Assembly: GCA_028701945.1 (NCBI GenBank)
Contig: JAQVPT010000093.1
Coordinates: 1-11,185, forward strand
Reading direction: 5' to 3'
From: Bacteroidales bacterium
GTDB lineage: Bacteria > Bacteroidota > Bacteroidia > Bacteroidales > ML635J-15
DNA length: 11,185 nt
The translations under genes and the position numbers were made by a program. A model generated the notes under the pieces. That model worked only from the letters and a program-made list of their open reading frames with translations, was not told the origin of the DNA and did no database searches. Positions 1-5,628 of the stretch are shown piece after piece (the stretch's first letter is position 1; every line of letters begins with the position of its first letter).

Positions 1-327
1 TGGAATAGTTGGGGTGTTTGTTAAATCTGCATAATCTTTATTCCATGCATTAAACTGAGGATCACTTTCACTATATTCTGTTAAATATCCGGCATCGTTA
101 GTAAAATCACTTACGTTTGCTGGTACTGTTGGAATAGTTGGGGTGTTTGTTAAATCTGCATAATCTTTATCCCATGCATTAAACTGAGGATCACTTTCAA
201 TATATTCTGTTAAATATCCCACATCATTTGTAAAATCTCCCACATTTTCGGGAATAATTGGAATAGTAGGCGTATTACTTAAATCTGTATAATCTTTATC
301 CCATGCTCCAAAAACAGGGTCAGTTTC
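1..327 (-). repeat. 129-bp in-frame tandem repeats (43-aa stalk units), left copy
   Basis: Two full units and the start of a third lie within the partial gene. The phrase tggaatagttggggtgtttg begins at 1 and again at 130, giving an exact 129-bp period, or 43 residues. The unit nearest the N-terminal domain (residues 142-184) is more diverged than the following ones. Positions 1-129 differ from the equivalent unit of the other cassette (3971-4099) at only five bases by eye. Confidence 0.9.
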
Positions 328-750
328 AGTAATTCCACCGCTTACAGTTTCTGCCGTTTTTGCATGTAAAGCATAAGGCACACTTAATAACTGGCTTGTT
401 CCAGTAATAGTGTAATTTGTGCCTCCAGCAATATCAGTTTCGGTTTTAATAAAATATTGACTTGCAGACCAATCGATGGTAGAGAAATCTCCACTTACAA
501 CTGTACCGTCCCCAATTTCTAAACTTAACAATCCGTTTGCATTGGTGCTTGGTTCTTGTGTTTCTACATAAACTGCTATCCCACTTGCCGAGCCTTGCAA
601 AATGGAAATTTGCATTCCTACTTGGGTGTTTGTTACTAAGACATCATCGCTGTTGCGAATTACTGCCTGATAGCTCATTTTTTCTGGACTTTGTGCCCAA
701 AGTGTTGCCGTTAGTAATACGGCTACTAAAATTGCAAATACTTTTTTCAT
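1..750 (-). CDS. Secreted stalk-repeat protein, FISUMP-protein paralogue, partial (C-terminus off window)
   Basis: The first 250 codons of a gene that continues past the left edge. Residues 1-20 are a signal peptide ending in a WAQ-type cleavage site. Residues 21-140 form a globular N-terminal domain with the motif PEKMSYQAV and a conserved VPYALHAKTAE segment. From residue 142 come 43-residue repeats starting at E142, E185 and E228, each with the core DPQFNAWDKDYADLTNTP. The register is identical to that of the complete paralogue at 2834-4591. Residues 1-141 match that paralogue at 88 of 141 positions by hand alignment. A FISUMP C-terminal domain is therefore likely but unseen. The start is well supported by an AGGAGG Shine-Dalgarno sequence (759-764) that overlaps the stop codon of the upstream T9SS gene, so the pair is probably co-translated. 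No T9SS sorting domain is visible in this part. The mature function is unknown; a surface or secreted role is inferred. Confidence 0.85.
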   Translation of the reverse strand, partial: MKKVFAILVAVLLTATLWAQSPEKMSYQAVIRNSDDVLVTNTQVGMQISILQGSASGIAVYVETQEPSTNANGLLSLEIGDGTVVSGDFSTIDWSASQYFIKTETDIAGGTNYTITGTSQLLSVPYALHAKTAETVSGGITETDPVFGAWDKDYTDLSNTPTIPIIPENVGDFTNDVGYLTEYIESDPQFNAWDKDYADLTNTPTIPTVPANVSDFTNDAGYLTEYSESDPQFNAWNKDYADLTNTPTIP

Positions 751-758
751 TGTTTGTT

Positions 759-764
759 CCTCCT
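759..764 (-). promoter_or_regulatory. Strong Shine-Dalgarno sequence overlapping upstream stop codon
   Basis: On the minus strand the sequence reads TAAGGAGGAACAAACAATG. The TAA stop of the T9SS gene runs directly into AGGAGG, which sits 8 nt before the ATG at 750. This fixes the start and suggests translational coupling. Such perfect sites are uncommon in Bacteroidota, where most genes lack them. Confidence 0.8.
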
Positions 765-1252
765 TAATTTTTAATAATTTTAAATGATTTTACTTCTTTT
801 GTTACTTGGTTAATTTTTACAAAATAGGTTGCAGGTACAAGATTACTCATCACAATACTTGTTTGGTTGCCTGTGATTTTTTCGTTTTGTAAAAGTTTTC
901 CTTGCATGTCGTACAGTTGATACGATAAGTTTGAAATATCAAACTCATCAATACTTAGTGTAAGATAATCGGTAGTAGGGTTAGGATATGCAGAAATCGC
1001 TAGGTTTATCACTTTTGCTTCTTCAATTCCTGTTATTACCGAAATTTCGAACGGTTGTTGTACGCCTTGCGTTATTGAACCATTTGTTCCAGTGTTTGTG
1101 GTGTAAACTACCTGTCCAACGGAATAGCTCACCGAGCCTCCACTTCCCGAAGCATTGCCGCCTGTGGCGTTAATACTTGTCTGTGCTTGTAAGCTTGTTA
1201 GTCCAAGTCCTAACAAGAGTACGGCACTTAATTTTAATCGTTTGTGTTTCAT
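764..1252 (-). CDS. Small secreted protein with T9SS type A sorting domain (copy 2)
   Basis: A 162-residue protein with a signal peptide (residues 1-23, MKHKRLK then a leucine-rich core ending LQAQ). A short mature segment follows (about 24-72), rich in Gly, Ser and Thr, with GGSVSYSVGQVVYT and QGVQQPFEIS. From about residue 87 there is a typical T9SS C-terminal sorting domain: AYPNPTTDYLTL, then YQLYDMQGKLL, then PATYFVKI, ending KSFKIIKN. In this family the sorting domain directs export through the outer membrane by the type IX system and is usually removed, so the delivered part would be only about 60 residues. The mature part has no recognised catalytic domain. Only 11 of 162 residues differ from the copy at 4597-5085. 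The gene lies 36 nt after the TlpA-like gene and 13 nt before the stalk-protein gene. An AGGAG site 8 nt upstream supports the start. Confidence 0.9.
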   Translation of the reverse strand: MKHKRLKLSAVLLLGLGLTSLQAQTSINATGGNASGSGGSVSYSVGQVVYTTNTGTNGSITQGVQQPFEISVITGIEEAKVINLAISAYPNPTTDYLTLSIDEFDISNLSYQLYDMQGKLLQNEKITGNQTSIVMSNLVPATYFVKINQVTKEVKSFKIIKN

Positions 1253-1260
1253 TTTTTTTT

Positions 1261-1267
1261 CTCCTTT
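1261..1267 (-). promoter_or_regulatory. Shine-Dalgarno sequence of T9SS gene copy 2
   Basis: The minus strand reads AAAGGAG followed by an eight-base A/T spacer and the ATG at 1252. It supports the chosen start and is one of three strong sites in this gene cluster. Confidence 0.7.
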
Positions 1268-1288
1268 TTTAATTGTGGATATTCATTT

Positions 1289-2698
1289 TTATTTATTCTT
1301 CTGAACCAAATACCAATCTACCCATGAGTCTAATTGACTTACAGAATTAGGACGAAGCAATATTTCTTGCTTGTTGTTGATTAAATATATGGTTGGCGTA
1401 GCAAATACATGGTAATTATTGACAACAGGGCTTTCCCATTTTTGGTAATCGCAGATGCTGATGAATGGGAAGACACCAACAAAAGTTTTAAATGTATTCT
1501 CGTCTTCCTCTAATGACACAAATACAACTTCTACGCCTTGCGTTTTCCATTTTTTGTAATGTTGTGAAATCATAGAAAGTTCTTTCGGGCATAGCAGACA
1601 CCAACTTGCTCCAAATATAATTACTGTATAATTACTTTCTATATCGGATAAACTTTTGGGAATACTCCCGCTTTTGTAAGCCGGAGCAAAAATATCACCT
1701 TTAAATTCAATATTCGGTGCTGTATTTCCTTTTTTCATAGCACGATAGCTTTCCAATTGTGATGCAAAATCATTAATAATGGTACAGCCTTGTTCATTGA
1801 GCAGTTTTAACGCCAAATATTCCGAAGCCCTGAACAAACTGCGTTTCTCCAGTAGTTTGAATAAGTTTTCGGTTATTTCGTTTAGTTTTTCTTCGTCTGC
1901 CAAAAGATTTGCAACCAAAATATCAATGGACTTATTCATTTCGATGTAAACCGAATCTAACGAACGACCACTATTTTCTATTAACCAAAAATGGCTTTCA
2001 ATAACTTCTTGCAGCAAACCGCTTTTATATAGCCGTTTATCGGTGTAATCTATTTCTCGGAATGCCTTTATTGTTGCCGGAATTTCTTCGGTTCGGTATT
2101 GGGCTATGGTAGAAACCGAACTTACCAATTTACGAAGTGGTAAATAATAACTTATATAAGATTTTTTAGGTAAATTTGCCAAGAACAAACTGTCTTCTGC
2201 TTTTATGCGTGTTTTTTCGGTTTCTATTGCCTGCTTGGGTGCTTGCTGAACAGCGAAAAGAGAATCTTTCAGATATATCTTTTCTAAATATTCCCATGCA
2301 CTTAAGGTTTGTTCTCTGCGTGAATGCTCTGAGGCAAATTGCTCGAAAAATTGATTTTGTTTGCCGTTCTCAATTGCAATAATTTCAGCTGCAGCAAAAT
2401 TTTCGCCTTTTAATTGCAAGTTTTCATTTTCAGCAAATATTACAACAAAACTTTTATTGTCTTCAGATAAAAGATATCCCATGCCAATATCATTTATACT
2501 GAATTTTAATTCAAACTCTCCCTTTTCATTGGCTTGCGTACTGTCAATTGCATAAGTATCAAAACCATTAAAACCAACAAGTTTAATTGGTTGGTTGGCA
2601 AGATTTGTAAATGTGCCTGTAATACTTTGCCCAAAGGCAGGTGAAAGTAGCAAGTACAAAGTTATAAAGTTTAAAAGTATTATGTGTTTGTAATTCAT
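1289..2698 (-). CDS. TlpA-like periplasmic thioredoxin-fold protein with CLLC active site
   Basis: A 469-residue exported protein. Residues 1-23 are a signal peptide (hydrophobic core LLNFITLYLLL, cleavage near AFGQ). Residues 24-110 resemble the beta-rich N-terminal domain (DUF4369-like) of Bacteroidota TlpA proteins: SITGTFTNLANQPIKL and a GEFELKF strand. Residues 110-320 are a helical linker. Residues 325-465 are a thioredoxin fold with YTVIIFGASWCLLCPKE (C367 and C370) and the cis-proline loop FATPTIYLI (P435). The fold and both cysteines are intact, so thiol-disulfide exchange in the periplasm is likely. The dipeptide between the cysteines is Leu-Leu rather than the usual xP, which should alter redox potential. 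It sits between two copies of a secreted-protein cassette, so oxidation or reduction of those products is a plausible but unproven role. No Shine-Dalgarno sequence is seen, in contrast to its downstream neighbour. Confidence 0.85.
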   Translation of the reverse strand: MNYKHIILLNFITLYLLLSPAFGQSITGTFTNLANQPIKLVGFNGFDTYAIDSTQANEKGEFELKFSINDIGMGYLLSEDNKSFVVIFAENENLQLKGENFAAAEIIAIENGKQNQFFEQFASEHSRREQTLSAWEYLEKIYLKDSLFAVQQAPKQAIETEKTRIKAEDSLFLANLPKKSYISYYLPLRKLVSSVSTIAQYRTEEIPATIKAFREIDYTDKRLYKSGLLQEVIESHFWLIENSGRSLDSVYIEMNKSIDILVANLLADEEKLNEITENLFKLLEKRSLFRASEYLALKLLNEQGCTIINDFASQLESYRAMKKGNTAPNIEFKGDIFAPAYKSGSIPKSLSDIESNYTVIIFGASWCLLCPKELSMISQHYKKWKTQGVEVVFVSLEEDENTFKTFVGVFPFISICDYQKWESPVVNNYHVFATPTIYLINNKQEILLRPNSVSQLDSWVDWYLVQKNK

Positions 2699-2833
2699 AT
2701 AGTTAAAAATTTATAAAGTTAAAAGTTCATATAGTTTGTAAAGTTATAAAGTAGAAAGTAAAAAGTAGAAAGTTAAAACAGCGAGGCTGTTTTCAAACTT
2801 TCTACTTTATAAACTTTTTAACTTTCAATTGAT
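2699..2833. repeat. Low-complexity AGTT/TAAAG-rich intergenic spacer
   Basis: The spacer between the stalk protein and the TlpA-like gene is made almost wholly of short degenerate words such as AAAGTTATAAAGT, AAAGTAGAAAGT and TTTATAAAGTT. The right end carries the complement of the same words, which creates the long hairpin listed separately. No ORF and no clear promoter is visible in it. Confidence 0.7.
2762..2808 (-). terminator. Long stem-loop, probable terminator after the FISUMP gene
   Basis: The left arm 2762-2782 (AAAGTAGAAAGTT then AAAACAGC) pairs with the right arm 2786-2808 (GCTGTTTT then CAAACTTTCTACTTT). The loop is GAG and there is one two-base bulge. The arms continue imperfectly outward. 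The structure begins 25 nt beyond the FISUMP stop codon, and a T-rich stretch follows on the minus strand. It could terminate transcription before the TlpA-like gene or attenuate read-through into it. Confidence 0.6.
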
Positions 2834-4591
2834 TTAATCCTTAATGCAACGAACAGAAAGGGCGTACGCCCTGAGTTCGGCGTAAAAGTTTTGAGTATTG
2901 GCGATATTCGTACTCGCCGCGCGATTACCAGCCACCACGGTACTTGACCAATAGCAGCCCATTTCGCCCACCTTGTAGAGCGAACCATCGTCGTATTCGC
3001 GACTGCCTGCCGCGGGTAATTTAAGCAGCGAGGCAAAAGCCCCGTCTATACCGCCGTTGCTCCAAGTATCCACTTCTGCCTGCCACTCTGCTTTGGTTGG
3101 TAAGCGGTAACCACTTGGGCAAGGGTTATTAGTACCACTTACACCCTGCCATAAATTATGGTTTTGTGGTTGCCGCCAATCATAAGGGTAGATGTTGCCT
3201 TCAATAAAATCGCCATGTCCGGGAGTATCGCTACTGCTTAATGTTGCTGTTGTGTTAGATGTTCTGCTTTCGTGTCCGTCGGCTGCACGCCCCCATTGGT
3301 ACAGGTCGCCGTAAGAATCTGCATCGGTAACACTTGTTGCTACTCGCGTAGCACCGAGGTTACGATCCATCCAAATTTTTTCAGTTATGGGATTATACAC
3401 ATCTGTTGTTGCTACTACGGTTGTCCAAGTTGGAACACCTCCTACAAAACTTAGCATTTGACCTTCATCACCAGCTGCAACGGTTATCCATTCAGAGCCG
3501 TTCCAGTATTGCATTTCGCCTGCTTGAGTGCCAGTGGCTGCACTTATTTTGGCAGTATTGGCTACAACATCAGCATTTGAAGAAACCAAAGCATCGGTAT
3601 AACCTACTTTTGCCGTGTTCGCAACAATAGCATTTGCCTGTGCTGTGGTAATTGTAGTTGGCGTATTTGTAAGGTCTGCATAATCTTTATCCCAAGCGTT
3701 AAATACAGGATCAGTTTCGTCAGCATTAGTAAAATGGTCAAGATCGCTAATTTGACTTTCGCTAATTACTATGTCTGTTGATTTATCCCAAGCACTAAAT
3801 TGAGGATCAGTTTCATCAGCATTAGTAAAATGGTCGAGATCGCTAATTTGACTTTCGCTAATTACTATGTCTGTTGATTTATCCCAAGCACTAAATTGAG
3901 GATCAGTTTCGCTATATTCTGTTAAATATCCAGCATCGTTAGTAAAATCACTTACGTTTACTGGTACTGTTGGAATAGTTGGGGTGTTTGTTAAATCTGC
4001 ATAATCTTTATCCCATGCATTAAACTGAGGATCACTTTCGCTATATTCTGTTAAATATCCAGCATCGTTAGTAAAATCACCTACGTTTACTGGTACTGTT
4101 GGAATAGTTGGGGTGTTTGTTAAATCTGCATAATCTTTATCCCAAGCGTTAAATACAGGGTCGGTTTCGGTAATTCCACCTGTAATACTTTCAGCAGTTT
4201 TTGCGTGAATAGCATAAGGTACACTCATAAATTCGCTTGTACCAGTAATGGTGTAATTAATGCCACCAGTAAGGTCAAATTCTGTTTTAATAAAATATCT
4301 ATTTGACTCCCAATTAATTGCAGTAAATGCACCATGTTGTACAGTACCCGTACCAACTTTAACACTTACTAAACCATTATCATTGGTATTTGCATCATGC
4401 GTTTCAACATAAATAACAGTACCAAAAGCAGATCCTTCAATAATACTAATTTGCATACCTACTTGGGTATTAGTAACTAAAGCGTTGTTGCCATCTCGCA
4501 CAACTGCCTGATAGCTCATTTTTTCGGGTGCTTGAGCAAACACGCTCGCAGTGATTAAAACTGCAGCTAAAATCGAAATAATTTTTCTCAT
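2834..4591 (-). CDS. Secreted FISUMP-domain protein with tail-fibre-like repeat stalk
   Basis: A complete 585-residue protein. It has a signal peptide 1-20 (ending VFAQ) and an N-terminal beta-rich domain 21-140 with PEKMSYQAV and VPYAIHAKTAE. The stalk (142-291) has two 43-residue units (from E142 and E185) and two 32-residue units (from E228 and E260). A further partial unit at 292 leads to a VANTAK-containing segment (323-348, period 20) that may form a trimeric coil. A conserved GEMQYWNGSEWI linker follows at 358-369. The C-terminal domain 398-585 resembles FISUMP (Fibrobacter succinogenes major paralogous domain): KIWMDRNLGA, YQWGR, NPCPSGYRLPTKAEW, CYWSS and the terminal SVRCIKD. Cysteines 491, 546 and 582 all lie in that domain. 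There is no T9SS sorting domain, so the export route past the inner membrane is unclear. The start lies 5 nt after the stop of the T9SS gene, with no Shine-Dalgarno sequence, which suggests coupling. An adhesive or structural role is inferred. Confidence 0.88.
   Translation of the reverse strand: MRKIISILAAVLITASVFAQAPEKMSYQAVVRDGNNALVTNTQVGMQISIIEGSAFGTVIYVETHDANTNDNGLVSVKVGTGTVQHGAFTAINWESNRYFIKTEFDLTGGINYTITGTSEFMSVPYAIHAKTAESITGGITETDPVFNAWDKDYADLTNTPTIPTVPVNVGDFTNDAGYLTEYSESDPQFNAWDKDYADLTNTPTIPTVPVNVSDFTNDAGYLTEYSETDPQFSAWDKSTDIVISESQISDLDHFTNADETDPQFSAWDKSTDIVISESQISDLDHFTNADETDPVFNAWDKDYADLTNTPTTITTAQANAIVANTAKVGYTDALVSSNADVVANTAKISAATGTQAGEMQYWNGSEWITVAAGDEGQMLSFVGGVPTWTTVVATTDVYNPITEKIWMDRNLGATRVATSVTDADSYGDLYQWGRAADGHESRTSNTTATLSSSDTPGHGDFIEGNIYPYDWRQPQNHNLWQGVSGTNNPCPSGYRLPTKAEWQAEVDTWSNGGIDGAFASLLKLPAAGSREYDDGSLYKVGEMGCYWSSTVVAGNRAASTNIANTQNFYAELRAYALSVRCIKD
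3719..3910 (-). repeat. 96-bp in-frame tandem repeat (32-aa stalk unit), two copies
   Basis: Two consecutive copies of a 32-residue unit, ETDPQFSAWDKSTDIVISES followed by QISDLDHFTNAD (residues 228-291). The two copies are almost identical at DNA level; the word atttatcccaagcactaaat starts at 3781 and 3877, a 96-bp period. The shared DPxFxAWDK core links this unit to the neighbouring 43-residue unit. Confidence 0.9.
3911..4168 (-). repeat. 129-bp in-frame tandem repeat (43-aa stalk unit), two copies
   Basis: Residues 142-227 are two 43-residue units containing DKDYADLTNTPTIPTVPVNV and FTNDAGYLTEYS. The DNA word tggaatagttggggtgtttg recurs at 3971 and 4100. The units are nearly identical to those in the partial paralogue at 1-327. 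Confidence 0.9.
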
Positions 4592-4596
4592 AACTT

Positions 4597-5085
4597 TTAA
4601 TTTTTAATAATTTTAAATGATTTAACTTCTTTTGTTCCTTGGTTAATTTTTACAAAATAGGTTGCAGGTACAAGATTACTCATAACAATACTTGTTTGGT
4701 TGCCTGTGATTTTTTCGTTTTGTAAAAGTTTACCGTTCATATCATACAATTGGTACGATAAATTTGAAATATCAAACTCATCAATACTTAGTGTAAGATA
4801 ATCGGTAGTAGGGTTAGGATATGCAGAAATCGCTAGGTTTATCCCTTTTGCTTGTTCTAATCCTGTTACAACCGAAATTTCAAACGCTTGTTGTACGCCC
4901 TGTGCTACTGAACCGTTTGTTCCAGTGTTTGTGGTGTAAACTACCTGTCCTACGGAATAGCTCACCGAGCCTCCGCTTCCCGAAGCATTGCCACCTGTGG
5001 CGTTAATACTTGTCTGTGCTTGTAAGCTTGTTATTCCAAGTCCTAACAAAAGTACAGCACTAAATTTTAATCTTTTGTGTTTCAT
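4597..5085 (-). CDS. Small secreted protein with T9SS type A sorting domain (copy 1)
   Basis: This 162-residue protein is the near twin of the one at 764-1252, with no insertions or deletions. The signal peptide is residues 1-23. The Gly/Ser-rich mature segment is about 24-72. The sorting domain runs from about 87, with AYPNPTTDYLTL, YQLYDMNGKLL, PATYFVKI and the final KIIKN. The differences cluster in the mature segment and linker (residues about 60-80: SVAQGVQQAFEISVVTG versus SITQGVQQPFEISVITG), while most of the sorting domain is unchanged. No cysteine is present. The gene follows the GIY-YIG-like ORF by 20 nt and precedes the FISUMP gene by 5 nt, so the three may form one operon. A perfect AGGAGG 6 nt upstream of the ATG supports the start. 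The mature function is not recognised. Confidence 0.9.
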   Translation of the reverse strand: MKHKRLKFSAVLLLGLGITSLQAQTSINATGGNASGSGGSVSYSVGQVVYTTNTGTNGSVAQGVQQAFEISVVTGLEQAKGINLAISAYPNPTTDYLTLSIDEFDISNLSYQLYDMNGKLLQNEKITGNQTSIVMSNLVPATYFVKINQGTKEVKSFKIIKN

Positions 5086-5091
5086 TTTTGT

Positions 5092-5097
5092 CCTCCT
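5092..5097 (-). promoter_or_regulatory. Strong Shine-Dalgarno sequence of T9SS gene copy 1
   Basis: The minus strand reads AAAAGGAGGACAAAAATG, with AGGAGG six nucleotides before the ATG at 5085. It fixes the start codon. Confidence 0.8.
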
Positions 5098-5105
5098 TTT
5101 TTAGT

Positions 5106-5414
5106 TTATAAATAGTGAATGTTTTTAAAAGATAAATTGCTAAGGCTAGGGTTTATTTGTTTAACATTGTGCATTATTGATTCATCCGATAGGTTTTCAA
5201 GAAGATGCTTGTGTGCCACAGCATCGAATGAATTAATGTATCCGCGATAGTAAACCATTTTCTCTACCTTATTAAGCCTGCTAAACTGCTTGTGCAAATT
5301 TAAAGATAAACCAATACTCAAATCTTTTGACATCGTATTATACAAAATATAAACCCAACTAGATACAGAAGGACTTAATGGAATATCGTAATGTTTATCG
5401 TTTTTATTTGTCAT
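5106..5414 (-). CDS. Degenerate GIY-YIG-like small protein
   Basis: A 102-residue cytoplasmic-type protein with no signal peptide. The pattern follows the small GIY-YIG (UPF0213/YhbQ-like) fold. WVYILYNTMSKDLSIGLSLN (20-39) stands where the family has VYIL...YIGxTxDL. HKQFSRLN (41-48) stands for the ERRLxEHN region. KMVYYRGYINSFDA (52-65) stands for LVYYExFxSxEEA, and a late NPSLSNL (89-95) also fits. The nuclease residues look lost: the YIG tyrosine is Ser, the arginine after the DL motif is replaced in HKQF, and the glutamate of the EA..RE helix is not evident. If the match is right, it is probably catalytically inactive and may bind nucleic acid or protein. It is the first gene of the minus-strand cluster, 20 nt before the T9SS gene, and has no Shine-Dalgarno sequence. 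The family call is by eye and moderately uncertain; the ORF itself looks real. Confidence 0.6.
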   Translation of the reverse strand: MTNKNDKHYDIPLSPSVSSWVYILYNTMSKDLSIGLSLNLHKQFSRLNKVEKMVYYRGYINSFDAVAHKHLLENLSDESIMHNVKQINPSLSNLSFKNIHYL

Positions 5415-5432
5415 ATTTAGACATTATGAACG

Positions 5433-5440
5433 CAAACATA
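5433..5440 (-). promoter_or_regulatory. Candidate -7 promoter element for the GIY-YIG/T9SS/FISUMP cluster
   Basis: The minus strand reads TATGTTTG, a full match to the Bacteroidota -7 consensus TAnnTTTG, ending 18 nt before the ATG at 5414. No good TTTG is found at the expected -33 distance, so the call is tentative. The leader would be about a dozen nucleotides. Confidence 0.4.
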
Positions 5441-5536
5441 AAGCATTAAAATAAAAGACATATCCCACAGCAGGAAAATATTATCCCACTGGTGCAACTG
5501 CTTTGCTAACTGTAACTTAAAATGGATTTTTTATTT

Positions 5537-5553
5537 AAAAACAGATTGTTTTT
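5537..5553 (-). terminator. Weak AT-only hairpin after the AraC regulator
   Basis: AAAAACA-GAT-TGTTTTT is a perfect 7-bp inverted repeat about 75 nt beyond the stop codon of the regulator gene. With one G-C pair per stem it is thermodynamically weak, so it is only a candidate. The rest of 5415-5628 shows no ORF or RNA gene that I can recognise. Confidence 0.25.
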
Positions 5554-5628
5554 TCAAGCTATTCATACTTGTAGAACACAAAATAGCAGAATAAATATAA
5601 AACCTATATCCTATTTTTACTATAAAAT

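Noticed and set aside
1..327. Regular repeats that could suggest a CRISPR array
   Set aside because: The 129-bp period, the lack of unique spacers, and in-frame translation into 43-residue units show that these are protein-coding repeats.
2818..3036. A minus-strand open frame of 72 codons
   Set aside because: It overlaps the FISUMP domain in another frame, has no start signal, and its composition is that of an out-of-frame shadow.
3719..4168. Prophage remnant, because of the tail-fibre-like repeats
   Set aside because: No other phage genes are present, the protein has a signal peptide and a FISUMP domain, and its neighbours are T9SS and thioredoxin genes.
5415..5628. Possible small gene or RNA between the regulator and the GIY-YIG-like gene
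   Set aside because: I see no open frame with coding character and no recognisable structured RNA, only a candidate promoter element and a weak hairpin.
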